Shown in pieces: positions 1-13,700 of a DNA stretch of 64,000 bases (its first letter is position 1; each line of letters starts with the position of its first letter). The stretch lies in contig OX465286.1 of the NCBI GenBank assembly GCA_949987705.1, positions 13,001,092 to 13,065,091 on the forward strand, given 5' to 3'. The DNA comes from Thereva unica. Lineage: Eukaryota > Arthropoda > Insecta > Diptera > Therevidae. The position numbers and the translations under genes are program-made. The notes under the pieces were generated by a model. That model had not been told where the DNA came from and searched no databases. It saw nothing but the letters and a program-made list of their open reading frames with translations.

Positions 1-1110
1 ACAATTCCTATTCCTATTCACTTTCTCATCTCCTTGGAAAGCTCAAAATCTAGCGAGCTATCCCGCAGGAAAGAATGTGTAACGTGTGGGCGAAAAGCTT
101 TTTGCAGAAAGACGCGCAATCCGGCAGGAAAACCCGCGGTTAACTCCTTAAGAGTGGCGCGTTCACATTCCTCTCAGTGTATGGCCTACTATTGCAAACC
201 TTCGCTGAACTGATTCAAATTTTCCAACGTGCGAAGAGTAGTGAGGAGACCAAACCTGTGACGCCTTTCCAAGCAATGGTCTGACTAAAGAAATATATAG
301 AAGTTTAGTGATCAAGGTGTTGTTAAATTCTTTGGACCACTTTGGGCTAAACTACCCTTAGAGGAAATATTGTTAATGTGAGCGGAAAAATCCAGCTTAC
401 TATCAAATCTAATCCTGAGATCTTTAACAAAATTTACACGAGGGACACCCTCGTTAAGAAAGGTGTAGTTATAAATTATAGGACACCGTCTCCTACAAAA
501 AGTCATGACTTCGCATTTACTGATATGTATTAAGAACCACGTTGTTGTTAGCACACCAAAAGTGAAAAGTGTCAAGGTCAACTTGCAAAAATTTGCAATC
601 CTCAATACTCTTAATGTGACGCTACAATTTGATGTCGCAACGTAAATCAAGATTCTACAATGTCCTAGCAAGGAAAGAAGCCATCAATAAATAATAGACC
701 AAGGACCAAGATGACTGCCTTGAGGGACACTGGATGATGCTTCTATGGCTGCAGATTTGGAACCACGGAAAAAAACTTGCAGGGTCCTGTCAGCTAAGTA
801 AGACTGGAACCATACCAGAAGGGCTTGCGGAAAACCTAACTTTCTTAGTTTGAGAGTTATAATGGAGTGGGAGAGCTTGCAAAACCTATCAGTGTAAACA
901 CAATCAGTTTGGCAGCCGGAAACGAAGCCCTCGACAGCATGAGAGTAATAGAGTAAATTGGTGGTGGTGGAACGAGCTGCAAGAAAACCATGTTGATTCG
1001 TTGAGATGAGCTTCTTGTAGATAGGCGCAGTTGAGGAATAAATTAGTATATTAGTATAAAAAAGTGTGATGGAACTGTACCTTATTTGGACTATTCCGTT
1101 CATGCCAGAA
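1..1110 (-). mobile_element. Degenerate LINE reverse-transcriptase fragment
   Basis: Two minus-strand open stretches carry non-LTR reverse transcriptase. At 684-1103 there is a QHGF...RSTTTNL motif followed by a VPQGS-x-LGP motif. At 312-671 there is a thumb-like segment with SKCEVMTF and a KDLRIRFDSKLDF motif. The YADD catalytic segment is lost to frameshifts between them. The fragment stops near 1110, so it is 5' truncated, and its 3' side may run off the window. It belongs to the Jockey/CR1 superfamily in the broad sense; the clade is not certain. Confidence 0.75.
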
Positions 1111-1914
1111 TCGAGTTACATTTGGAGAAGTAAACTTTTTACTGAGGCGTGCCGTGCTTGTTGCGGGTGCCACGTAGCCTAATGTAGGCTGAGAACGGGC
1201 GAGTCCTATTTTTCCCCAGGCGCACCCTGGCTGTTTAGGTGCCATGCAGGCATTTTGAGGTTGTACGTGTCTGTTTCCGACTAAGAACGGACGAGTCTGA
1301 TTTACTCGGGATGGGATGTAAATTCAAATCGATAAAACCCGTTTACATCTCAAACGCAAATTGGAGCTCTTTTATCTGTCTGGAAGCCATATTCGTGCAA
1401 TAGATAAAAATGTTTACAAATTTCTGTGCTATGAAAGAGCTCCAATTTTCTTGTAGGATGTATTTTTCTACTTCAATTAAAAATAGCTTAGGGATGTTTA
1501 AGGTCCTTAATTGACACAGAAAAATACATGTGTGTAAAGCCTTTATATGGAAAATATTCACGCCTGAGATAAACTTGCAGTTAGCCTGAATTCTGACTTT
1601 GATGCAAATTGTACTCGGTACTCGATTCTACCCTATAAGTACTGATATGAGCAAAAGTACTCGATCAAAAGCATCAAGTACTGATATGAGTAGAATCGAA
1701 AGTCAAATACTAGGTGGTATTCTCGTTGGCGAGTGATGTGACTATGAGGGACGCAGTGGAATGAAACTGTCGATAACTAAAAACGTATCGCGCAAAATGT
1801 CACTTCACACGCCACCTTGCGACAATTAAATACGAATTTTGTTTATTTACTCGCCAGAAGTCTGTTAAATTGACAATGAAAATGCCAATTTCAGGTCGAA
1901 GTGACAAACCTGTC
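1111..1914. other. Non-coding stretch with short repeats
   Basis: No gene is recognisable. Around 1612-1712 short units recur: AGTACTGATATGAG occurs twice in direct orientation, and TACTCGATTCTA has an inverted partner (TAGAATCGA). This looks like the remains of a small repetitive element, but no clean termini or target-site duplication are visible. Confidence 0.35.
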
Positions 1915-2159
1915 CAGGGGCGGCGCTTTCATAGGTGCAAATGAAATGTATAATGTACATGCGTTTTTCAGCGTCAAAAGATTATGTAATCTTGATGTAC
2001 AGTTCATGAATAAACGAAATAAATAAAAAATGGTGCACTTGAACCGGGCGCTTTGAAATAAAATTGGAAAAGTGTTCCCGTGCCTTCATTTTCATATATT
2101 AAAGGAACTACACAGAGTGTTTGTGTCTCTCTCCATTGTCATTAGCAAGGTGTAGCCAA

Positions 2160-2530
2160 TTAATTCCATTTCGTTCGTCTGTTTTCGTCGTCTATCATTT
2201 CTTGGCCGGCATGGTGTAATAGATATCGATTTGCAGCTCGCACTATTATAGATCAATAATTCGGCGAGAGACACCTGGATCGCCTCTGTTCTGAAATTGT
2301 TGAGAGAGCCTTCTTTGTCCAAAAAGGGTGTCAAGGTGGACTGCTTTTATTTTATGCAAGATTCTACAGTGGAAACTAATACATGCCGTTCAGTGGCCAC
2401 CGATTATCCCTTGAAATATGAAGGCTTGGAGAATGACATAGAGCCCTTTATTAAGGTCTATAGATTTGCGGAACCCAGGACTGTGCCAGCTACCTACCAG
2501 AAACTTAAGCAATACGAAGCCTAAGGAAGC
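2160..2530 (+). mobile_element. LINE C-terminal fragments (group F/C)
   Basis: At 2297-2524 a short plus-strand frame ends in ...TYQKLKQYEA. This matches the C-terminal tail of the group F LINE at 19.3-20.2 kb, which has RLKQYEA at about 19755. A GTCTATCATTTCTTGGCCGG motif near 2190 also occurs near 51.2 kb in group C. These are small relics inside the hAT-like element, not genes. Confidence 0.45.
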
Positions 2531-2575
2531 AGCATTAGCGAGAGTTTTGTGAAGTTAAAGCGCAAGCAAGATCAC

Positions 2576-2704
2576 AAAACCGAGAAGAATGGAAGCGAAT
2601 CGTGAATAGAGTTCGGGACCCAGCGGCACCGACAGCAGCGTATCCGTTGCGGGGACATCCCGCTCGAACCGCCAGCTAACGGATCAAAGAAGAAGAAGAA
2701 GAAA
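2576..2704 (+). mobile_element. 5'-truncated RTE-like LINE 3' end with TSD
   Basis: This 129-bp insertion carries the last part of the RTE-like family seen at 5.0-10.3, 36.5-37.6 and 62.2 kb. It encodes the ...[15 protein letters not shown] tail and ends in AACGGATCAAAG followed by a (GAA)n run. CAAGATCAC occurs immediately on both sides (2567-2575 and 2705-2713), a 9-bp target-site duplication. This marks a target-primed insertion that was 5' truncated. Confidence 0.8.
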
Positions 2705-2981
2705 CAAGATCACGAAGCAATTCCTGATTAGACACAGGGTTTAATAGGTGCAAACCGTGCACTTGCACCGGGCGCAGTTTTAAAAAATTAAAACTTCGGA
2801 AAAAACAATTTTTAAAAGTGTTACCGTGCCTTCATTTACATATAATAAAAGAACTTCACAGAGTATTTGTGTCTTTTTCCATTGCCCTTCACTGCTGTAA
2901 AAAATGAACAGCTGATGGGGGGGTGCAATATGACATACTGCACCGGGCGCAAAAACCCCAAGCGCCGGCCCTGCACCTGTC

Positions 2982-4423
2982 ACGTCACTCAACAACGAGA
3001 ATAGGCCTGACTAATATGAGTAAAGAATCGAATACCAATTCCGTATCCCTAGGCAAGAGCTTGTGCAATAGGGTAGTCCAAGAAAGTGCGACAGACTCTG
3101 ACGTGCACCAAAAAAAATGTCAAGGCTCATAGAGGGCATATGATAATGAATATGGATGCACATTTTTAGGGATGAAGTGATATTAGTCGATTGTGTTTAA
3201 TAAAAAAAAAATGCATGATAAAACATTATAAGACCGAAAAACATTTGTGAAATGTATATAACCATATAGTATAGACAATGAGAGTATTAGAAGTTTTGTT
3301 TTTGTACTGAAAAAAAAATAGTTTTTTTGTTTCTCATCAGGGCATAGCTCTACATTAGCAATGCCCTTAAAATTATTGGAAAACAATAAACATATCAACA
3401 TACAATTTTTTGTTTTTGTTTTTTTTTTTTAAATTAACATAAATAAATGGTTTTTTTTAAGATGGACAATAAAATTGGTAATAAAGGAGGCATTTGGAAT
3501 AATATTTGAAATTTTTGTTTTTTAACATTGAATCGATGTAAAATTTACAATTGAAATATTTATATTGCAACATCACGTATTTTTATGTGTAATATGCTTG
3601 TTATAATCATCTGAGATAAACCAGCTATATTATTTAATAGTAATAGTGTAAAATTAGGAGTAATAATAATAAAAATAAACAAAATGAAAATTACTTTAAT
3701 ATATAAACAGAAAAAAAAGAATCTCTTTTTGATCTAAACACCACATTCTTGTTCATTTAAATTAATCCTTTTTTTTTGTGTTATTTTCCTTTTATTTTTG
3801 CATTTTTTTTTAAATAGTGGAATTTAAACAAATATAAAATAGAAAATATTTCAGTACGTTGTTGGACGCGCAGAACAAAAAGCAATTTTTTTAACAAAAT
3901 AATTTTTTTATACAATTTTCTTTTTCTAAAAAAAAAACAAGCGGAAAATTATTATATTTTCCTTATTTAATAATTAAAGAGAATGAAGAAAATCCAAGCA
4001 TTTCTGTGTGCTTTATTAAACATTTTTGTTTATCCTTTTTTCTTCCTTAAATGTTTCTTAATCATACTTTCTTTCTTTTTTTTTAGTTAGTGTGCCCTGT
4101 TTTTGTCCGATAATTTTGTAAGAAAAATGAAAATGAAAATTAATTTATAAACAAAGCAAGGAATTTTCTTTTTGTTCATGTTATTTTTTGTTTTTGTTGA
4201 AAATCGAAAAATTAAATGTTGTAGGAATATTTATATATTTGTATTTGTATATATATTTGTTTTTAAATCGTTCAATTAATTGCTTGGCAAAAAAATATAA
4301 TCTTTGTCTTCTCGTAATAATATCTTTCTATTTATTATTTTATTTTTATTTTTTATTTCATATCATTTTGTTTTATCTTTTCTTCTTTTTTTTTTAATTA
4401 AATAAATTCTGTTCTTGGGGTAT
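2982..4423. other. AT-rich stretch; probable dsh 3' UTR and downstream region
   Basis: This is very AT-rich sequence with long T and A homopolymers (for example 3418-3433 and 4077-4085). It contains no credible coding region on either strand and no transposon ends. It lies directly downstream of the dishevelled stop codon at 4424-4426 on the minus strand, so part of it is probably dsh 3' UTR. No unambiguous AATAAA site could be chosen. Confidence 0.5.
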
Positions 4424-4757
4424 TCACAACACGTAATTAAAAACTGCAAATGAAAGAGGAAAAACATAAGTGTATAAAATTAAATTAGAAGAAATTAAAA
4501 ACAATAAAAATTAATAAAAAAAAAAACTTAGGAGATAAGTGGTTTTCAGAGGGAGGAGAGAGGGAGGAGGAATGTTTTTTATATATACATATATATAAAT
4601 GCGATAAAAAATTAATAGAAAAAAAACCACACAAAAAAATAAATAAATAAACATATATAAATAAAAATAATTTAAAAATGTGTACCAGAAACATCTTGCT
4701 CTGTATTTCCGCGGTTAGATGATCCAGAAGATTTGTTTGAACCATTTGTTATAGTCA
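4424..4757 (-). CDS. dsh: dsh exons 11-12: C-terminal tail and FNYVL end
   Basis: Exon 11 (4686-4757) encodes [23 protein letters not shown]. Reading on without splicing would give a stop after GTHF. A GTACAC donor after the S codon, joined to a TTTGCAG acceptor at 4444, yields V-FNYVL-stop, the conserved fly Dishevelled C-terminus. The terminal coding exon (4424-4443) is only 20 nt including the stop codon. It lies about 240 bp beyond exon 11 and more than 7 kb from exon 10. Confidence 0.88.
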
Positions 4758-7700
4758 CTAGAAAAAAATTAATAAAAAAAAAACAAATTATAAATTATTA
4801 TAAAATTTATTTTTATAGACCCATTTGTATCAAATGGGGCGGCGTTAGCACTGCTCATGGGGAAAAGACTAACCTGCCTTCATCTTTCGCAGTTCGCTTG
4901 GTGTAATATAGGCCCTCTAACCAGTTCCGCTGGGATGCCGTCTGCACCCGAGTCCTTGTTTTTGAGCCGGGTTATGGCTCTGCTAACTTCTTCCAAGCTT
5001 GGTGGCGGCAGCATCTTTCTTCTTCTTTGATCCGTTATCTGACATCCCCCAACGGATACGCTGCTCCCGGTGCCGCTGGTTACTCCAATATGTCGACATT
5101 AAGATCTTAAACAATCTTCCAACATTCAATAATTGCTTACGACCCTCTTTGCTTGACATTCTTGCTACTTCGAACGTTGAAAGGGTGGTTCGCTGGAGTC
5201 AACTTTCATCTCCCAGCCTATTTTACCACGACTTCCTGTTTCTCTCTGTGAGATTTTCATGCTCAGCAGCTGCCTCTGATCAATTTATTACATACAGGGA
5301 TTATAGCAATATTGACTATGATTCCATTCACCAAAAATGTCTCACTCTACCTCTACACATGATATATAGTCTACACTCTATCGATGAGAAAGTACAGATG
5401 TTCACTCCCCTTATCTTAGCTGCATTCAATAAGTGTGTGCCACTCAAACGAATTCGTAAGAAGCCGGAGTGTCGTAATTGTCCTTGGTATAATTCCGAAG
5501 TTAGACTGCTAATCCAGGAACGTGAACTCCTTTATCGTAAATACAGGCGGCTGAAAACGGCTGAATCCTTCAGTAGGTATAAGCATGTGAGTAATATGGT
5601 CAACAAAAAAATTCGTCTAGCTAAGCGGGAGTTCTATGCGGCTAAGCTTAACTCTGACCTCACTTCTAAACAGATATGGAAGAATATACGTAAACTAGGA
5701 ATACATTCTGGGCCTATAAATGTTAGCGACCTTAACCTTGACATCGAGCTTATGAATCATTCATTTATCCAACCGTTGATGCCCACTGACAATAATTTAG
5801 ATCGGAGAGCTGTACTCTCTTTTGACGGTTTCAGTTTTAGATGTGTGGATGCGGCCGAAGTGCTTGTAGCTCTTACCTCTGTTCATTCTAATGCCAGTGG
5901 TATTGATGGTGTTGAACCTTAATTTTTTAAGCTTATAATACCATATGTGATCGATACAGTTACTCACATATTCAATTGCTGCTTGAAATACTCTGCATTT
6001 CCTGATGTATGGAAGAAAGCTTTCATTGTGCCAATACCTAAAAAATCCTCTCCTTCCGACATCTCTGACTTCAGGCCAATTAGTATCCTATCCTACCTGT
6101 TCAAGGTCCTTGAGAGAATTATGTATGATCAGATTCAATCGTTTCTTGAAGAACGTAATCTACTGTGTGAGTACTAGTCTGGCTTTCGGCGATTTCATAG
6201 TTGTGAGGCAGTACTGCTGAAGGCCACCACTGATGTTCGAGCGAAGTTGGATGATAATGAGACCGCTGTATTGGTTCTACTTGATTTCTCAAAAGCTTTT
6301 GACACCATTAATCATAAAATCTCTTGCTGTATAAACTTGCTACTCTCTTCCATTTCCCGTCTTCTGCCATCTCTCTCCTCTCCTCATTCCTCTCCAACAG
6401 GTCCCCAGTGCATCAAGTTCAATGATAAATACTCATCATTTCTTCCTGTGCCATCAGGAGTGCCGCAGGGCTCTGTTCTCGGACCGTTGCTTTACACATT
6501 ATTCACAAATGATATATCTACCGTCATCCTGAATTGCTGTTTTTACTTCTTTGCTGATGATACGCAAGTACATATATACCTCATCTTCTTCTGATAAACT
6601 AGGTGAATGCATTGAGAGGGTGAATGGTGACTTGCGCAATATTTCCAGCTGGGCGTCCAATTACTATCTTCGACTCAATCCTAATAAATCCGTGGCCTTA
6701 TTTATTAGCCGTCGCTCAGTTAATACCCATGAGCTAAGTCCTATCACGATCGATAATACTCCACTATGTATTGTGAATAAGGCTACGAATTTGGGTATTG
6801 TGGGGAACTCGAGGTTGACTTGTTGCGCCCACGTCTCGCGGATTCTTAGTAAAGTTTATACCTGCCTCCGTAAGTTATGGTGATTTGGTAAACTCCTACC
6901 TCAGCAGTCACGCCTAAGACTGGTAAAGAGCCTCATCATGCCGCATTTTCTCTACGGCATCTCGAGCTATATTGAATTGGATGCCGTTTACAGGCGTCGT
7001 CTGAATGACTGCATTAGATTCTCTTTTGGCTTACGACGAAATGCCCATGTTTCCACATATCGCAAATTTCTCATTTCCAGCGAATTCTTGTTCTACCTTG
7101 ACATGCATGCATTATGTCTACTTTACAAGGTACATTTTACCAGTAGTCCCAGGTATTTGGCTAGTTTTATAGTACCGTTACAGTCACGCCGTCTGTTAAG
7201 CTTCCGTATACCTTCATACAAGATCAGAATTGGTTGTCGATCCGACTTTATGCACACATTTAGACTGTGGAATAAATTACCTCCCTCTATGAGGGGGGCC
7301 ATCGGCGGTTTTCAGGAGGAAACTTATTAAGCATTTGTCCGGTGGTTAATTTTAATTGTTTAAATTTCATATACGCCTTGTCGTGAATGGTCAAAGTCAT
7401 ATTTAGTTTGGTAAGCTTTCTAATAGCATATTTTTCGTATTTTCTTCCTCTTATTTATTTTCTTTTTTTAGTTTTTAATACTTTATATTGTTCCCAAAGA
7501 TTTGTATCTTATATATTGTACTCTAAAAGATTTGTATCTTGTGGCCACATTCCGAAAAAATAAACAAAAAAAATACTAATGCTGGGTCTCGAACTCTATT
7601 CACGATTCGTTTCCATTCGTGCCGATTTTTGGCGACGTCTCGAGCCTCGGTAACTGATAATCTTTGATTCTTTAGGTCGCCCTCGATATTCTTTAGCCAG

Positions 7701-10700
7701 ATTTTCTTCGATGCCGATCGCTGAATTCTCCAGTCTGCGGGACGGTCTAGCCAGAGGAGTTTACGTGGCAAGCGGTTATAATCCATTCGGCAAACATTTC
7801 CAAACCACCGTAGTCGACGTTTTTATATTTCTTCTTCGATCAGTGTCTGCTGATCGAATCTTTGTCTAACTGTCTCGTTTTGAAGGCGACCGCGGAGTGA
7901 GACACCGAGAACCTGCCTCAAGAATCGCATTTGGAAGACCTCGAGCTTGTTGACTTCCGGTTTGAGCTGTCCACGTTTCCGATCCATAAAGAAGAATCGG
8001 AAGGATCAACGTTCGGTACTTTCAATTATGTTGCAATATTTGTTCGTTTTCATATGCACGACTTGAGCGAGGCGAATGTTGCTGTTGCCCGTGAACGTCG
8101 GCCGGCGTTGCCACTTTCGTTTCCTCAGCCAATGATCCCAAATATTTGAACATCGGAACCTGTTCGATTTGGGTTCCATCGATGTGAACACTGGCCTTCG
8201 ATCTGTCCATTGTGAGCACTTTGGTCTTTTCCGCATTGAACCCGTATGACTGAGCAATGCGGGAAATATCGTATAAGATGTCCGTTACTTCGGCAACCGT
8301 GTCAGCGAAGGCGAACATTACGGTTACGATGTTGTTGTAGTCGTATCGAACTCCGAGTCGTCCATCGAATGCTTCACGCATAATCGCGCCGATCACAACG
8401 TTGAAGAGAAGTTGCAAAGCGGCGTCTCCTGGCGGACACCCGTTTGAATCGGGAACCCCTCGGATAAGCCCCTTCGAATACGAACGATGCTGGTTCAGCA
8501 ATCTTACGATGCTTGGAGAAGTTGGATGATTTTCAATGGCACGTGTTCAATTTCCAAGGCTCTCCACAAGCCAATCGACACAATCAAAAGCGGATTTGAA
8601 ATCGATGAAAACGACGACAGTTAGCTTGCTGCAAGGAATTCTTTCTTCCATTAACTGACGGAAAGCGAATATTTGATTAATACATCCTCGATGTGGTCTA
8701 AATCCAGCTTGTTCTTTCCGGCTCGTTTGCTCTCGATATTACTGTAACTTCGATTGTATGATTTTCGTAAATACTTTACCAACAATCGAAAGATAATTCG
8801 CGATAATTCTTGCATTCCCGACTGTCGCCTTTTTCAAAATTGGAACAACGATCGCTTTCTTCCACGCACACGGGACACGATGCGAATGCCATATGTGTGT
8901 TATGAGGACATGGAGTCGTTGCGATAAGGCATCACCTCCGGCGTTGATCATCTAGACGGTTACTTGTCCTATTCCGGGCGCTTTTCCATTTTCAGCGATT
9001 TTATTGCCATCTCCACATCGATAATACGGTTCGGTATCGAGAAATTGATTCGTAGGCTGTTCGATAATCGGCGGTTCGGGGGCTGGACCTTGTGACGGAT
9101 CGTGATTGTACAGCTGGTGGAAGAATTCTCTCCACCCCTGCAGGCGCTCATGCGGAAAAGTCACGAAAGTTCCATCCGATTTTTTTATGTGGTCGTTTGT
9201 TGATGTTTTGCCGCCTAACCGTCGGATTGTCTGGTACAGCGTCCGATTCTCGTGCCTCGATGCCGCTTCTTCCATGTCGGCTGCAACGTTATTCCAGTAT
9301 GTTTCGGGTTCCGATTTCATTTTCTGTCGAACTTCTTTGTTCAATCGTCGGTATTGCTCAAAGTCGACGTGTTTCAGGTCCAGACAGCTTTCTCAGATCC
9401 ATGGCTGCGCCCGTTTATGGATAGGTGGGCACAACTCTTCTTCTTGACTGGTAATGACGCCCTTTTCTTCGCTCTTTGAAATTGCATCTTTTAGTTCGCT
9501 TGAACAAGATAATTGTCCGATCCGCAATCGGGCTCAAGCATTGCACGTACGTCTTTAAGCGTCGATCGGAATCTTGTCTTGGCCGAATGAATTTCGCCAG
9601 GTTAGTTGGTGTTTGAGTGAATGGCGGAAAATGGTGTTGTCAACGATTAAATTCTTTGACGTTGCGAATGAAAGCAGGCGTAATGCGTTGTCGTTAATTA
9701 CTCCGTGTCCGAATTATTAATTCGGTTCGAGTTATCATATCCAGCGTCTGTTGAAGTTGATCGTGAAATTAGTCCTTGTTCGGTTGGCGCATAAACGGAT
9801 ACAATATGGTCGATCTTGATCGTTCCACCGATGGTTAAGACCGCCAAACCCTCGGATATGGGTTGGAATGCTGGCAGCCCGTCGATCGACCATAAACCCG
9901 ACGCCGGCCTTTCGTCTCTTACCACCGGAATAGTAAAGCGTCATCGTTTCGTCGATTGTTGGCGGAACGGTCGTCAATGTCCTGTATCCAATAAGCCGTA
10001 GTTCTGATAGCGCAGCAACTGATATTTTGCATTTCAATAATTCCATTGCTATGATTTCCTTTTGACCGACGTGATGTGCTGTTCGTACATTCCACGCGGC
10101 GAATTGAATTTCCGTTTTCGCTGTGACTAATTTGTGAGAGTGTAGCATTATTTCGTGAATAATAAGTTCGTGTATCCATGCGGATTCTTGCCTAGTTTCT
10201 TCGGCTTCTCGATTCTGGTCAATTCGGCAGGTCGGCCACCCTCCTCCTCTAACACCCTGGACTTGGGACCAGACGACGGCGGAGAACCCAATTATAACAA
10301 AAAATTGAGAAGATCCAAACGAATGTCATGGCAGGCCTTCTGCGAAGAAATAGACAAAATTTCAGCCTCCATGAAGTCTTGTCTAAGGTTCACTCCAATG
10401 GCAACTACAGGGATACCATGCAGCTACGAATGAGCCCTTATTTCCCGGGTTCTCAAGTAACTGGTCCTGGATTGACCCTCAATCCTAACACTGGATAGGA
10501 AGTAGTACTTGCCCACTAGTCCTACAATAGGCCTGGCGAATTGCACATTTACTTACTTGAATTGGCCATTGGCACCTTAAAGGCTGCTGGAAAGGACCAT
10601 ACCTTCCCGGTTCTCCTTCAGAGAGGTTTGGAAAAGATCTTACCAATCCTGCTGCCATTATTTCGAGGTAGCTTTGTGCTGCTCCATATTCCGAAGCACT

Positions 10701-13700
10701 GGAGAGAGGCTAGCAGCGAGCCCACTTCACTCCTTGCAATTTGACTACCAGCCAGGTAGATATACAGAGACTGCCATTCATGTGCTAGTGAGAGATATCG
10801 AGAGGTCCCTTGGGGCAAAAGAAATCTCTCTGCGCCTTTGCAGACATTGAGGGCGCATTTGACAACGTTACCTTCGACGCGATCAATATAGCCGCAGTAA
10901 AAAAAAAGACAACCCCCCACTGCCAGATGGATCACGTCGTTACGCAGTAGCAGATTGCTAACTGCTAAGATGAATGGCGAATCGATTACGGTAATGGCTC
11001 TTAAAGGCTGTCCAAAAGGGGGCGCCCTATCACCCCTCTTATGATCAATCGTAATTGACGAACTTCTTGCCGACCTGAATAGCCGGGGCTTTAAAGCACA
11101 AGCCTATGCAGACGATATCGTTATAACGATTAGCGGCGGTCATGATGGCAGCATTTCAGACCTCATGCAAGTCGCCCTGTCATATGTGCATAGCTGGTGT
11201 CGGAGCAAGAGCTTGGGTATTAACCCACAAAAACTGTCATTGTACCATTTACTAATAGAAGAAAGCTAAATTTAAAAGCTCCCTCTTTGGATGGTAAAGA
11301 AAAGAAGGCTTAATATCTAGGCATAATCGTGGATCACAAGCTCTCCTGGAAACCAAGTTTTGGGTTGTTCCAGATCCGGCCGCCAAATCTGTAGCTATAA
11401 GGACACTCGAAATGAATTTGCACCATGCAAAAGGGGCATCCTTCACCCTGGGCAAGTCTTTCGTGGAGAGGCATCTTACCTTTGCTCTTGAGACTTCTCT
11501 AACCGTTTCGACAGGCCAGGACCGGATGCCGATAGTATAGCCGAATTAGATAAATAGAGAAGGGCTATGATATGTTGTATACCAAAATCAGAAAAATGTA
11601 GATTGAATTATTTCAGTGATATTATTTTTATACATTTTCTTGAATTTAGCTATTTTTCAATTCATATAAAAAAAAACTTCCATGATGCGCATTTTCAGTT
11701 TCAGCCAAATGATACAAATGGAATAATATATTTTTAACTAAGAAAAGAACAATTATAAATAAATACACTTACTTTGATTAGTTTGATGTATTATAGATGT
11801 AATATCACTCTGTGATGCTGAAATATCTTTACTTGTTAAAACATCTGAACTACTTGAACCTGAAGTAATCAAGAAGAGTATAGAATTCGTTTAATGTATT
11901 ACAATAAATATAATAAATAGTTGTATTTTACCTGAGGAAATGTGTCTTTCCGTACATCCGTATTGTATCGGTTGATATCCGTGACTAGGATTATAGGTGG
12001 CTAAGAAGAATTACATTTTTTTTAATTAAATACATATGAATGATTCAAGAATTAAATAATAAACTAAATTTAATGGGCCACAGTCACATAAAAAAAAACC
12101 ATAATAAAACATTATTCGCGCAAATTAAACGATATAGTCGAGAAGTCTAAAATAATTAATCTATAACAAACCTGAATATGGCATATAAAGGGGAGGATTA
12201 GGTAAAGGTGCTATATCGCTAGTAATACTTTCCGTATCACCAAGGCTAACAGTCGATCGACCTGAAAAATTTACAAAAACTTTTTAGTCTGAATTACATG
12301 TTATATAAACTTACAATTCTGCTTTTTTCCATCACTTAATACATAATAGCACTGTTCAGAGAATGTCAATTTGTTTACAGTATGCTTAATCAAGTTATTT
12401 CTTAACATAGCCGATACTATTCTTCGAGCCTCTCTTCGATCTTGAACATCTTCAACATTCTCTAATACCCAATTAACAGCATCAGCCCCTATATTAATTT
12501 AAAAAAAAAAGAAACAAAATAATATATAATATTATTAATGGAAGAGAAATAAGATAAAATTAAAGTTTTACCAATAAATGCATTGGGAATTGTAATTTTT
12601 AGCCACATCCTATCGCGTATCTCAAGCCCACTATCTGGCTTTGTCATAGCCTTAACAATTTCTTCAAGATTATTACGATCAAGACGTTCTTTAATTGGTT
12701 CTGATATATCTGGGCAGATACTATCATGTGATGCTAACGCCTGAGTATGTGCTACCCAAGCACCCGGATCAATTGGTCGAACAGGTTCTGTACGTGGAAT
12801 AGTAAAATAACCTAAAAATAAATTTTTGCGTTAATTTTATATATTGAAAACTTTAAACGAATTTTATTAGGTCATTCGCTGTCCTACTCTGAAATTACAT
12901 CGTTCATAACATATAACTTATTCTAGCCATAGACACCATTTCCGCTCCGATCTCCAAAATGCAGAAACCCAGGTTACCAACTGAAGCCTAACAGGAGGTA
13001 AATTGATGCAGGATGGTGACCACTGCATTTTGTGGGTTGGTGGTTGGGGAAGCCTCCTCTAACGAGAAGGTGACTTCCTCCAACATCTCAGCATCGCAGG
13101 CGGTTGGGGCAAGCTCTAATGTCACACCATCTGACATAAACCACATAACCTCCAGAGATGGGCGGCTAATGCTGCTGGCGGAAACATCCGGGAAGCGACA
13201 CTTAGAGAAAATGCTTCGTCTTCGTTTGTCTCATGAGGGATTAAAGGGGAATAAGTAAGTGCTTTCTTTTGTGATACGATAAAGCTTAGGAGTCACTCTT
13301 TGTGCTACTAGTCCGTCATGTCGTTCAAGTCATGGTGCAATGTATAGTAGTAAGCTTGATCTGAAGGAAAGATGAGATAGGATAGGTTAGGAATCTGGCG
13401 GGTGCATGAGTAGATGTCGATGAACCTTGCGTTTGAACTCTGAGATGTTATATGAGTTCGGAAATACCGACTGCGGAAGACAGTTTCACAGGGCTGCAGG
13501 GTGAAGGGGTGAGCCGAGTTGGCTAGTCTTGTGTTGCGGGAAAAAAATTGCCGTGTAGGCAGGAGGTTGTTGATTTCAGTGGAGCAGTCGCTATTGTAAT
13601 AGCGGTAAAACTTGCTGAGCGCTGCTACATTCCTACGGTGGCTTAAAGGATCGATGGAGGAGCAAAGCGTGCTATCGTCAATGAGTTTGATGGCGCGGTT

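Larger units (their letters stand above)
1915..2973. mobile_element. hAT-like non-autonomous element
   Basis: The left end reads CAGGGGCGGCGCTT and the reverse complement of the right end reads CAGGGCCGGCGCTT. The flanks are AACCTGTC and CACCTGTC, matching at 7 of 8 positions, as expected for an aged 8-bp hAT duplication. No transposase is visible. A ~130-bp segment near 2035-2145 (GTGCACTTGAACCGGGCGC...) is repeated at 2755-2880. Between the two copies lie I/LOA-like LINE debris and a short RTE-like insertion (2576-2704). Confidence 0.65.

Noticed and set aside
4485..4745. Minus-strand frame starting [15 protein letters not shown]
   Set aside because: It overlaps dsh exon 11 in another frame and continues into intron; the dsh frame explains the locus.
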